Source of the DNA: Paramuribaculum sp.
Lineage (GTDB): Bacteria; Bacteroidota; Bacteroidia; Bacteroidales; Muribaculaceae
Length of the DNA: 6,860 nucleotides
Assembly: GCA_029058705.1 (NCBI GenBank)
Contig: JAIDXA010000295.1
Span: forward strand, 1-6,860
Direction of reading: 5' to 3'
Made by a program: the position numbers and the translations under genes. Below, in pieces: positions 1-4,649 of this stretch (its first letter is position 1; each line of letters opens with the position of its first letter). The notes under the pieces were generated by a model. The model did no database searches. It saw nothing but the letters and a program-made list of their open reading frames with translations, and was not told the origin of the DNA.

Positions 1-566
1 CCTATCATGTCGTCGGGGGTGACCGGTGTGGTTTTTGCATCAAGCAATTTTTCAATGACTGTTTTCTCCGCGTAACCGTATGACTGTGGCGAGAGGGTCG
101 ATAGGATCTCTCTTGCCATGGCGCGGTCAAGCGACAAAATTCCATAATCTGACGGACGAATGATTCCCTCAAGGTCGTGGTTGAGGTTTTCAGGCATATA
201 TGGTTTCTGTTTCGTCAGTTCAGCCGGTCCGGTGAAAAACCAGCTTTCATCAGGGTTGCCGGTTGACAGAGTCCCGGTCATTCGCTCATCCGACACTATC
301 CGAAACCGTCCTTCGAGCGGGCTGCCGGCATGTTCGGCTGTCATTATAAGAGAATCTCCATTTATTTCCGATCTGACATCAACCCATCCGATCGTTCGGT
401 AGATGCCGCAGTAGCATACACTCGGGATGCTGTCATTATCAGTGCAGATGGTTACAATAAGGTCGTTCGGACCGACCCAAGCCCCGGCCAGATTGCGCGT
501 TTCCGCCAACGCCGGCAACAGGGCGGCATTTGCAAGCAATGCTGTAAATATAATTTTATTTCTCAT
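1..566 (-). CDS. Secreted protein with N-terminal beta-rich module, partial (C-terminus off window)
   Basis: This open frame runs from an ATG at 566-564 through the left edge without a stop, giving 188 visible residues. It begins MRNKIIFTALLANAALLPALA followed by ETR: a charged start, a hydrophobic stretch and an A-L-A cleavage site after about residue 21. That is a type I signal peptide, so export to the periplasm or beyond is likely. Residues 26-115 contain short beta-type segments (GAWVG, GDSLIMTA, EGRF, GTLSTG, SWFFTGPAEL). They recall the lipocalin-like module at the N-terminus of some Bacteroidetes periplasmic hydrolases; this resemblance is by eye only. Residues 130-188 look helical and do not identify a catalytic domain, which would lie outside the window. 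The start codon is one base after the stop of the HxlR regulator gene, so the two are almost certainly co-transcribed and perhaps translationally coupled. The frame is certain, the function is not known. Confidence 0.8.
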   Translation of the reverse strand, partial: MRNKIIFTALLANAALLPALAETRNLAGAWVGPNDLIVTICTDNDSIPSVCYCGIYRTIGWVDVRSEINGDSLIMTAEHAGSPLEGRFRIVSDERMTGTLSTGNPDESWFFTGPAELTKQKPYMPENLNHDLEGIIRPSDYGILSLDRAMAREILSTLSPQSYGYAEKTVIEKLLDAKTTPVTPDDMI

Positions 567-567
567 G

Positions 568-936
568 TCAGTTGTCTGATTTCGCAATTGACCCGTAATT
601 TTCCAAAGCCCAATTGATGAGGTTTTCGATATGTGGCATCAGGCTTGTACCTGTATCCGTCAGGGAATATTCCACTCGGGGAGGAATCTCAGCATATAGC
701 TGTCTGGAAACAAGGCCGGCGCTTTCAAGATTTTTAAGAGTTTCGGTCAATACCTTGGGAGAAATGTCTGGAATCGCCTTGCATATTTCATTGAAGCGGA
801 TGCTGTCATTTTCAGAAAGGACACAAAGAACAAGCATTGACCATTTGCCGGAAAATCGGGATATGACATTCCGCACCGGACACTGGTCAATACGGGTATA
901 TTTTTCTAAATTAATTTTTAGGTCCAACTTCTTCAT
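568..936 (-). CDS. HxlR family winged-helix transcriptional regulator
   Basis: The 122-residue product is a complete HxlR-type DNA-binding protein of usual family length. Visible signatures are Cys19-Pro20 in the conserved CP position, then the ISRFSGKW segment (residues 25-32), the recognition-helix region ISPKVLTETLKNLESAGLV (58-76) and the wing PPRVEYSLTDTG (85-96). Such proteins act as dimers in the cytoplasm, often on their own promoter and on a divergent gene. Some members (for example HypR of Bacillus subtilis) sense electrophiles through an N-terminal cysteine, so Cys19 is a candidate sensor; that is inference. I chose the ATG at 936; an in-frame TTG at 942 would add two residues. Downstream lies the secreted protein one base away. 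Upstream lies the divergent cupin gene with a compact shared control region, which makes the cupin a likely target. Confidence 0.93.
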   Translation of the reverse strand: MKKLDLKINLEKYTRIDQCPVRNVISRFSGKWSMLVLCVLSENDSIRFNEICKAIPDISPKVLTETLKNLESAGLVSRQLYAEIPPRVEYSLTDTGTSLMPHIENLINWALENYGSIAKSDN

Positions 937-973
937 TATCAAAATCCGTTACCGGAAAGTAAGTGGCTTACGA

Positions 974-1002
974 TTTTGTAACGTGTTGATTTAGTTAAAA
1001 AT
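974..1002. promoter_or_regulatory. Candidate HxlR operator (imperfect inverted repeat)
   Basis: TTTTGTAAC (974-982) and GTTAAAAAT (994-1002) form an inverted repeat matching at 7 of 9 positions, with an 11-bp spacer. It overlaps the presumed -33 box of the cupin promoter. HxlR proteins bind dyads of this general size in divergent intergenic regions. The match is imperfect and the region is AT-rich, so chance is possible. Confidence 0.3.
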
Positions 1003-1016
1003 ATGAGTTAATTTTG
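986..1016 (+). promoter_or_regulatory. Bacteroidetes-type promoter for the cupin gene
   Basis: A full -7 box TAATTTTG (consensus TAnnTTTG) lies at 1009-1016. A TTG at 986-988 sits 20 bp upstream of it, matching the usual -33 position although one T short of TTTG. Transcription would start near 1022, leaving a leader of about 37 nt before the cupin ATG. Confidence 0.6.
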
Positions 1017-1046
1017 CATTGCTGGTTGAATTAGGCATTACGCTTG

Positions 1047-1078
1047 CAAAGGTAATAAATGAGTATGAGCAAACCAAA
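1047..1078 (-). promoter_or_regulatory. Candidate Bacteroidetes-type promoter for the hxlR operon
   Basis: Read on the minus strand, TTTG (1078-1075) is followed after 20 bp by TACCTTTG (1054-1047). Both boxes match the TTTG / TAnnTTTG consensus at the accepted spacing. The -33 box lies inside the first codons of the divergent cupin gene, so the two promoters face away from each other with overlapping territory. Transcription would start near 1040, giving a leader of about 100 nt before hxlR. No mapped start supports this. Confidence 0.45.
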
Positions 1079-1499
1079 TCATTACAATATGAACGAAGTG
1101 AAAATCATTAATGACGGTGAAAAATTCGCCCATGTATCTGTCGGAAAGCTAAACGGCTTTGACGGCAAGTTGTTTGTAAAGGAAGCCGCAGGCTCCACCT
1201 CATGTGAAATCTCATTCGGCACTTTGCCGGCCGGAGTTTCTGTGCCGTTCTTCCATAGCCATAAGGAAAATGAGGAGAATTATATCATTCTTTCGGGAGC
1301 GGGACGGTTTCAGGTCAACGAAGATGTGTTTGAAATAAGTGAGGGATCGGTTATCCGTGTGTCGACCGGATGCGACCGTAATCTGAAATGCACTTCAACT
1401 GAGCCGATGACATATATCTGCATTCAAGCCAAAGAGGGCAGTCTCGGTGGCTACACTATGACAGACGCCAATATTACGGAGCGGGAAAATATGCTCTGA
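1059..1499 (+). CDS. Single-domain cupin protein
   Basis: The 146-residue product is a small cytoplasmic cupin (no signal peptide). Cupin motif 1 is visible as GVSVPFFHSHKENEENYIILSG (residues 59-80), with His66, His68 and Glu72 or Glu73 as metal ligands. The second motif lies in EGSVIRVSTGCDRN (95-108). At the position where cupins normally have the fourth ligand, histidine, the sequence appears to have Arg107, so metal binding may be altered or three-coordinate. The substrate cannot be read from the sequence; such proteins range from sugar and amino-acid modifying enzymes to ligand sensors. The ATG at 1059 follows a TAATAA stretch with no Shine-Dalgarno; ATGs at 1065 and 1089 are possible alternatives. 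It is divergent from the HxlR regulator, by which it is probably controlled, and is followed by two hairpins that close its transcript. Confidence 0.9.
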   Translation: MSMSKPNHYNMNEVKIINDGEKFAHVSVGKLNGFDGKLFVKEAAGSTSCEISFGTLPAGVSVPFFHSHKENEENYIILSGAGRFQVNEDVFEISEGSVIRVSTGCDRNLKCTSTEPMTYICIQAKEGSLGGYTMTDANITERENML

Positions 1500-1510
1500 T
1501 CCACACCCCT

Positions 1511-1547
1511 AAGAATGCAGGACATATTGACTTGTGTCCTGTTCTTT
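1511..1547 (+). terminator. Hairpin with T-run, likely intrinsic terminator of the cupin gene
   Basis: CAGGACA (1518-1524) pairs perfectly with TGTCCTG (1535-1541). The stem extends with AAGAA (1511-1515) pairing with TTCTT (1542-1546) across a two-base TG bulge. The loop is 10 nt and the 3' side runs into a T-rich tract. It starts 12 bp after the cupin stop codon. Confidence 0.55.
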
Positions 1548-1549
1548 TG

Positions 1550-1597
1550 CGATATGCCTTGAGTTCCGCAATGGATTTCTCAAGGCATATCGTTTTA
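1550..1597 (+). terminator. Perfect 14-bp stem hairpin, likely terminator
   Basis: CGATATGCCTTGAG (1550-1563) and CTCAAGGCATATCG (1579-1592) are a perfect 14-bp inverted repeat with a 15-nt loop, followed by TTTTATAT. With the hairpin just upstream it forms a tandem pair separating the cupin from the GNAT gene. The second arm carries the T-tract expected for an intrinsic terminator on the plus strand. Confidence 0.75.
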
Positions 1598-1654
1598 TAT
1601 GAACGGGGTTTGAATTATTTTTTGTAACTTCGAGGTGAGAAACCAGATGATGAC

Positions 1655-1719
1655 CGGAGCCGTTTCAACCGAACAGCTCCGAAATGAAAAATAACAAACC
1701 AATTGTTGTTTCAATATGA
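1655..1719 (+). promoter_or_regulatory. GNAT leader: hairpin plus 11-codon upstream ORF
   Basis: CGGAGC (1655-1660) pairs with GCTCCG (1676-1681), and inside it GTT (1662-1664) can pair with AAC (1672-1674). Just after the hairpin an ATG at 1684 opens a short frame, MKNNKPIVVSI. Its TGA (1717-1719) overlaps the GNAT start codon in an ATGA arrangement. This could be a leader peptide coupling translation of the acetyltransferase, or coincidence. Promoter boxes are not clear: TATTTTTTG (1616-1624) and TAACTTCG (1625-1632) are only near matches to TAnnTTTG. Confidence 0.3.
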
Positions 1720-2252
1720 TAGAAACGGATAGACTGATTTTAAGACCATGGCTTGAATCTGATGCTGCGTCACTATTCAGATATGCGAGTGATCCGGCGG
1801 TCGGACCTGTTGCCGGCTGGCCTCCCCATACAAGTATTGATGATAGTCTTGAAATTATTCGCACGGTTTTTGCAGCCCCGGAAATCTATGCAGTTGTTTT
1901 AAAGGCTACATACGAGCCGATCGGCTCTTGTGGAATAATGTTTTCAAATGGTATGCGCTCTGCCGATATGAAGCATTGTGAAGCAGAAATAGGCTATTGG
2001 ATCGGCAAGCCATATTGGGGACAGGGTCTGATTCCCGAAGCGGTGAATGCATTGTTGTCAAGAAGTTTTAATGAATTGGGGATTGATGCTCTGTGGTGTG
2101 CATATTACGACGGAAACACAAAATCCAAGCGCGTATGTGAGAAAACCGGATTTAAGTATCATCATACCAATCAGGACATTGTTTCACCACTCGGCGACAT
2201 ACGGACAGAGCATTTCCATTTAATGACGAGAGAAGATTACAACGCCATATAA
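1716..2252 (+). CDS. GNAT family N-acetyltransferase (RimJ/RimL type)
   Basis: The 178-residue protein is a complete cytoplasmic GNAT that transfers an acetyl group from acetyl-CoA to an amine. It opens with the RimJ/RimL hallmark ETDRLILRPW (residues 3-12). It then has EIGYWIGKPYWGQGLIPEAV (91-110), in which Tyr100-Trp-Gly-Gln-Gly-Leu is the acetyl-CoA pyrophosphate loop. The closing motif is NTKSKRVCEKTGF (134-146), with the Asn, Ser, Arg, Glu and Gly-Phe positions typical of the family. The acceptor (ribosomal protein N-terminus, small amine or antibiotic) cannot be deduced. The start overlaps the stop of a short upstream ORF. The gene ends in TAA, and the next three bases, also TAA, are the left target duplication of the MITE, so the element inserted right behind the stop without damaging it. 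The MITE hairpin probably forms part of the 3' end of this transcript. Confidence 0.94.
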   Translation: MIETDRLILRPWLESDAASLFRYASDPAVGPVAGWPPHTSIDDSLEIIRTVFAAPEIYAVVLKATYEPIGSCGIMFSNGMRSADMKHCEAEIGYWIGKPYWGQGLIPEAVNALLSRSFNELGIDALWCAYYDGNTKSKRVCEKTGFKYHHTNQDIVSPLGDIRTEHFHLMTREDYNAI

Positions 2253-2254
2253 TA

Positions 2255-2272
2255 AGAAACTGTTTAAATTTA
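2255..2272 (+). repeat. Left terminal inverted repeat of MITE copy 1
   Basis: AGAAACTGTTTAAATTTA is the exact reverse complement of 2424-2441. The same 18 bases occur at 6788-6805 as the end of the second copy. The outermost A also belongs to the TAA target duplication. Confidence 0.92.
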
Positions 2273-2440
2273 CTACGAAAAAAATGTTATAAATCATTCT
2301 TGTGGGGTTTATTGAGGTCTTTTATGGTTGTTTTCACCGAGTCTCATCGGTCACATAGCCCGCTATGCTCCCTCTTCCACCCGTAAAAACACCTCATAAA
2401 ATCCTCTCAATTAATCCCACAACTAAATTTAAACAGTTTC
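2256..2440. mobile_element. MITE-like palindromic element, complete copy (185 bp)
   Basis: The element is bounded by GAAACTGTTTAAATTTA and its exact inverse, and is flanked by a 3-bp direct duplication TAA (2253-2255 and 2441-2443). It carries no ORF. The inner parts are also largely complementary: TTGTGGG (2300-2306) with CCCACAA (2416-2422), followed by TTTATTGAGG and TTTTATGG-type segments matching their inverses. The centre is CATAGC-CC-GCTATG (2354-2367). The left arm carries an extra stretch of about 27 nt (2273-2299) absent from the right arm. As RNA the whole element would fold into one long imperfect hairpin. TNA-type 3-bp duplications and GA-starting ends are known for IS5-family (IS1031-like) transposases, so mobilisation by such an element is inferred. 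It fills almost the whole gap between the GNAT and GrpB genes. Confidence 0.85.
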
Positions 2441-2441
2441 T
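2424..2441 (-). repeat. Right terminal inverted repeat of MITE copy 1
   Basis: TAAATTTAAACAGTTTCT is the exact inverse of 2255-2272. It ends six bases before the GrpB start codon, so this repeat forms the GrpB ribosome-entry region. Confidence 0.92.
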
Positions 2442-2446
2442 AAGAT

Positions 2447-2995
2447 ATGAGCAGGCGGTTGCAGGATATGACAATGACGGAATTATGGGAATTGTTTCCG
2501 ATAGTTCTGACTCAGCATAACCCGCAATGGTCGTTATGGGCTGAGGAAGAGAAGCGATTGCTGTCATCGCTTCTTGGCAAGTATCATCCTGTCATCAATC
2601 ATATCGGCAGTACTGCAATTCCCGGCATACAGGCCAAGCCGATAGTCGATATGCTTGTCGAGATCTCTTCTGATATGGAACGGCAAACGATAAAAGAAAT
2701 ATTGGAGCACAACGGATATATCTGTATGTCAGAATCTGAAAACCGTCTCAGCTTCAATAAAGGCTATACCATCGATGGATATGCCGACAAGGTGTTTCAC
2801 ATCCACATACGAAGAAATGGCGACAATGATGAAATTCTTTTCCGGGAATATCTGATCGCACATCCGGATGCGGCCAAGGAGTATGAGCTGTTAAAACGGT
2901 CGCTTCTGCCTAAGTATAAGAACGACCGCGATGGATACACCGATGCCAAAACCGGATTTATCGGAAATATTGTCAGATCAGCAAAAAAACATTGA
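2447..2995 (+). CDS. GrpB family protein (UPF0157, nucleotidyltransferase-like)
   Basis: The 182-residue protein belongs to the GrpB/UPF0157 family, which has a nucleotidyltransferase fold. The core motif is HIGSTAIPG followed by KPIVDMLV (residues 52-71), with the Gly54-Ser55 pair and Asp68 in the positions used for nucleotide and metal binding. FHIHI (117-121) and FREYL...HPDAAKEYELLK (132-150) are also typical. No reaction is firmly established for this family; some members are fused to dephospho-CoA kinase. The start MSRRLQDMTMTELWELFPI resembles Bacteroidetes homologues, so the ATG at 2447 is preferred over the one at 2468. The start lies six bases from the end of the MITE, so native upstream control sequence has been displaced. 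The stop overlaps the following AraC regulator start by one base (TGATG), a translationally coupled pair. Confidence 0.93.
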   Translation: MSRRLQDMTMTELWELFPIVLTQHNPQWSLWAEEEKRLLSSLLGKYHPVINHIGSTAIPGIQAKPIVDMLVEISSDMERQTIKEILEHNGYICMSESENRLSFNKGYTIDGYADKVFHIHIRRNGDNDEILFREYLIAHPDAAKEYELLKRSLLPKYKNDRDGYTDAKTGFIGNIVRSAKKH

Positions 2996-3777
2996 TGAAA
3001 ATATATCAACCGAGGGCGGAGTTACGCCCATATGTGCGTTATTATTGGACACTGAAAAGCGACGAGCCTTTCAGTGTGCTGACTTTTCCTATCGGTTGCC
3101 CGCAGATTATATTTCACAAGAAAGAACCGCTTTATATTCCGGAACTCGGCGAGAGTCAGTCGCAATTCACGATCAGTGGTCAGGTGAATTTCCCGGCGCA
3201 TATTCAGTCTGCCGGACGATTGGAAATGATTGTGGCGGTTTTCTATCCGCATACTGTCGGAATGTTCATCGACACACCTCCATCGGCATTCCACAATCTT
3301 GAAATTTGCGGCTATGATGTCGGAAACCGAAGACTTGACGAAACCGCACACCGGATTTTCGACAAAAAGAGCCACCGGGAATGTATTGATATTCTGGAGA
3401 ACTTTCTGTTGTCAAAGATCCGTCTGTCGCTGAACATAATGAGGATTGCAGAATCAATCGGTGTAATGCTTCGCTCTCCCGACACCACGATCAACACTCT
3501 TGCAAAAAGTGGATGTCTGGGCATAAGGCAGTATGAAAGAGTGTTTCGCGACATGGTGGGTATGAATCCAAAAGAGTATGCCGGTGTAGTGCGATTTCAG
3601 AAAGCTCTGTGGCTGATGCAAAACGGCGAAAGCAATTGTGCCGGAATTGCCGCAGAGTGTGGCTATTCCGACCAGTCACACTTTATAAGAAACTTCAGGA
3701 AGTTTAGTGGATATACGCCGGTATCGTTTAGCAAAAATTGTGCTCCATACTCTGATCTGTTCACAAATCCGGCATGA
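2995..3777 (+). CDS. AraC family transcriptional regulator
   Basis: This 260-residue cytoplasmic regulator has an N-terminal ligand-type domain (about residues 1-140) that starts YQPRAELRPYVRYYW and contains FPIGCPQIIFH. That pattern is common in AraC proteins whose sensor domain is of the DUF6597 type. The C-terminal half carries the two-helix-turn-helix AraC domain. The first HTH is about residues 166-195 (INTLAKSGCLGIRQYERVFRD, then MVGMNPKEYAG). The second is about 217-246 (GIAAECGYSDQSHFIRNFRK, then FSGYTPVSF). The ATG at 2995 overlaps the GrpB stop as TGATG; a TTG three bases upstream would add one residue. The effector is unknown. Its likely targets are its own operon or the acetyltransferase gene 55 bp downstream, based only on position. 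Confidence 0.94.
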   Translation: MKIYQPRAELRPYVRYYWTLKSDEPFSVLTFPIGCPQIIFHKKEPLYIPELGESQSQFTISGQVNFPAHIQSAGRLEMIVAVFYPHTVGMFIDTPPSAFHNLEICGYDVGNRRLDETAHRIFDKKSHRECIDILENFLLSKIRLSLNIMRIAESIGVMLRSPDTTINTLAKSGCLGIRQYERVFRDMVGMNPKEYAGVVRFQKALWLMQNGESNCAGIAAECGYSDQSHFIRNFRKFSGYTPVSFSKNCAPYSDLFTNPA

Positions 3778-3814
3778 TGTCGCTTTTATTCTATCGGCAG
3801 TGAATCTATTCAGG

Positions 3815-3822
3815 TAATTTTG
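3815..3822 (+). promoter_or_regulatory. -7 promoter box before the CAT-like gene
   Basis: TAATTTTG matches the Bacteroidetes -7 consensus TAnnTTTG exactly. No clear TTTG is seen about 20 bp upstream, which would suit a weak, activator-dependent promoter. The expected start near 3828 would leave only about 5-8 nt before the ATG codons at 3833 and 3836, a nearly leaderless transcript. Confidence 0.45.
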
Positions 3823-3832
3823 CGTCAAAAAA

Positions 3833-4450
3833 ATGATGCAAGAAGTAACGCCCGAAGAAACAACACGAGCCTATGCCTTTGATATGTGGATGAAGTCGCC
3901 TATGCCGATGGTGACGTTGATCAAGACCATTGACGTGACCCGGCTGCGGCAGATCAGCCGAAAACGTGGAATGAAATTCAATATGCTGATGTGTTGGTGC
4001 ATAGGCCGTGCGGCAGCACGTATAAAGGAATTTTATGTGTTGCCTGTGGGCGACAGGCTTGTCAGATATGGCTCAATAGCAGTCAACACAATCGTTGCCA
4101 ATACGCAGGGGGAGGTCAGTTCGTGTGACATACCGTTTGACGAAGATCTCGGTAAGTTCAATGACGACTATCTCCGCCTGACACGCCAAGTTGCGGAATC
4201 TTGTTGCAATCATGACATCACAGACCGAATGGTAATAGGTACATCAGCGCTGGCACAGTATGATATTGATGGTGCCGTCGGGATGTACAGCGGCATATTC
4301 AACAATCCGTTCATGATCTGGGGGCGCTACCGGCACGGGTGGTTCAAGACCCGGCTTACGGTTTCATTCCAGTTCCATCACACTCAGATGGATGGTGTTC
4401 ATGCCGCCCGCTTTCTAAATTATTTGCAAGATCAGATCAACGTTTTGTGA
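3833..4450 (+). CDS. CatA-like acetyltransferase (chloramphenicol acetyltransferase family)
   Basis: The 205-residue protein resembles the trimeric chloramphenicol acetyltransferase family, which moves an acetyl group from acetyl-CoA to a hydroxyl group. The active-site motif is FQFHHTQMDGVHAARFL (residues 179-195). His183 is in the place of the catalytic base and Asp187 in the place of the structural aspartate (HHxxxDG). SPMPMVTLIKTIDVT (22-36) and NNPFMIWGRY (157-166) also fit the fold. It is slightly short at the N-terminus compared with proven resistance enzymes (about 213-220 residues). This branch is common in gut Bacteroidales and need not act on chloramphenicol, so resistance should not be assumed. 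ATG codons at 3833 and 3836 are both possible starts. The 3' end overlaps the oppositely directed ferredoxin gene by 14 bp, with no terminator between them. Confidence 0.9.
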   Translation: MMQEVTPEETTRAYAFDMWMKSPMPMVTLIKTIDVTRLRQISRKRGMKFNMLMCWCIGRAAARIKEFYVLPVGDRLVRYGSIAVNTIVANTQGEVSSCDIPFDEDLGKFNDDYLRLTRQVAESCCNHDITDRMVIGTSALAQYDIDGAVGMYSGIFNNPFMIWGRYRHGWFKTRLTVSFQFHHTQMDGVHAARFLNYLQDQINVL

Positions 4451-4637
4451 AACAGTTGTTTGGGCAAATTGACACACATTTGTTGCATCCGATGCACCTG
4501 GCCCGAAACACCTTGGCATGTCTATGCCACAGGAAACTTATCTTGCCTATGGCATTTTGCGGACATGCCGAAACGCATTTCCAGCAGCCTGTGCAGTTTT
4601 TTGAAGAGAACGAAGGGCATTTGTCTGACTTTTTCAT
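4437..4637 (-). CDS. Small two-cluster 4Fe-4S ferredoxin
   Basis: The 66-residue protein has two complete CxxCxxCxxxCP motifs: Cys15, 18, 21, 25 followed by Pro26, and Cys48, 51, 54, 58 followed by Pro59, separated by 22 residues. That is the pattern of a bacterial-type 2[4Fe-4S] ferredoxin, a cytoplasmic one-electron carrier. Cys7 and Cys62 are extra cysteines outside the motifs. There is no signal peptide. The ATG at 4637 is 12 bp after the stop of the outer-membrane barrel gene on the same strand, so the two probably share a transcript. Its 3' end overlaps the CAT-like gene tail-to-tail by 14 bp. The redox partner is unknown and no oxidoreductase gene is in the window. The regular spacing of eight cysteines makes this a real gene despite its size. 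Confidence 0.92.
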   Translation of the reverse strand: MKKSDKCPSFSSKNCTGCWKCVSACPQNAIGKISFLWHRHAKVFRARCIGCNKCVSICPNNCFTKR

Positions 4638-4649
4638 AATTGACTGATT

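Noticed and set aside
160..617. Two plus-strand open frames of 80 and 95 codons near the left edge
   Set aside because: They are antisense to the minus-strand frame starting at 566, which has a good signal peptide and a start tightly spaced after hxlR.
614..994. Plus-strand open frame of 126 codons
   Set aside because: It is the antisense shadow of the HxlR gene and has no family features of its own.
2256..2440. A CRISPR repeat, attachment site or riboswitch in the GNAT-GrpB gap
   Set aside because: The exact ends, TAA duplication and second copy at 6789 explain the region as an inserted mobile repeat; there are no spacers and no integrase gene.
3833..4450. Calling the CAT-like gene a proven chloramphenicol resistance determinant
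   Set aside because: The active-site motif is present, but many related proteins in Bacteroidales have no shown activity on chloramphenicol, and sequence alone cannot settle this.
4511..4533. Hairpin TGGCAT-GTCT-ATGCCA with flanking CCT/AGG as a terminator for the CAT-like gene
   Set aside because: It lies inside the ferredoxin coding region and has no T-run on either strand after the stem, so it is probably a codon-level coincidence.
4339..4647. Plus-strand open frame of 102 codons running through the CAT-like gene end and the ferredoxin
   Set aside because: It overlaps two well-supported genes, has no recognisable motif, and lies antisense to the ferredoxin with its eight ordered cysteines.
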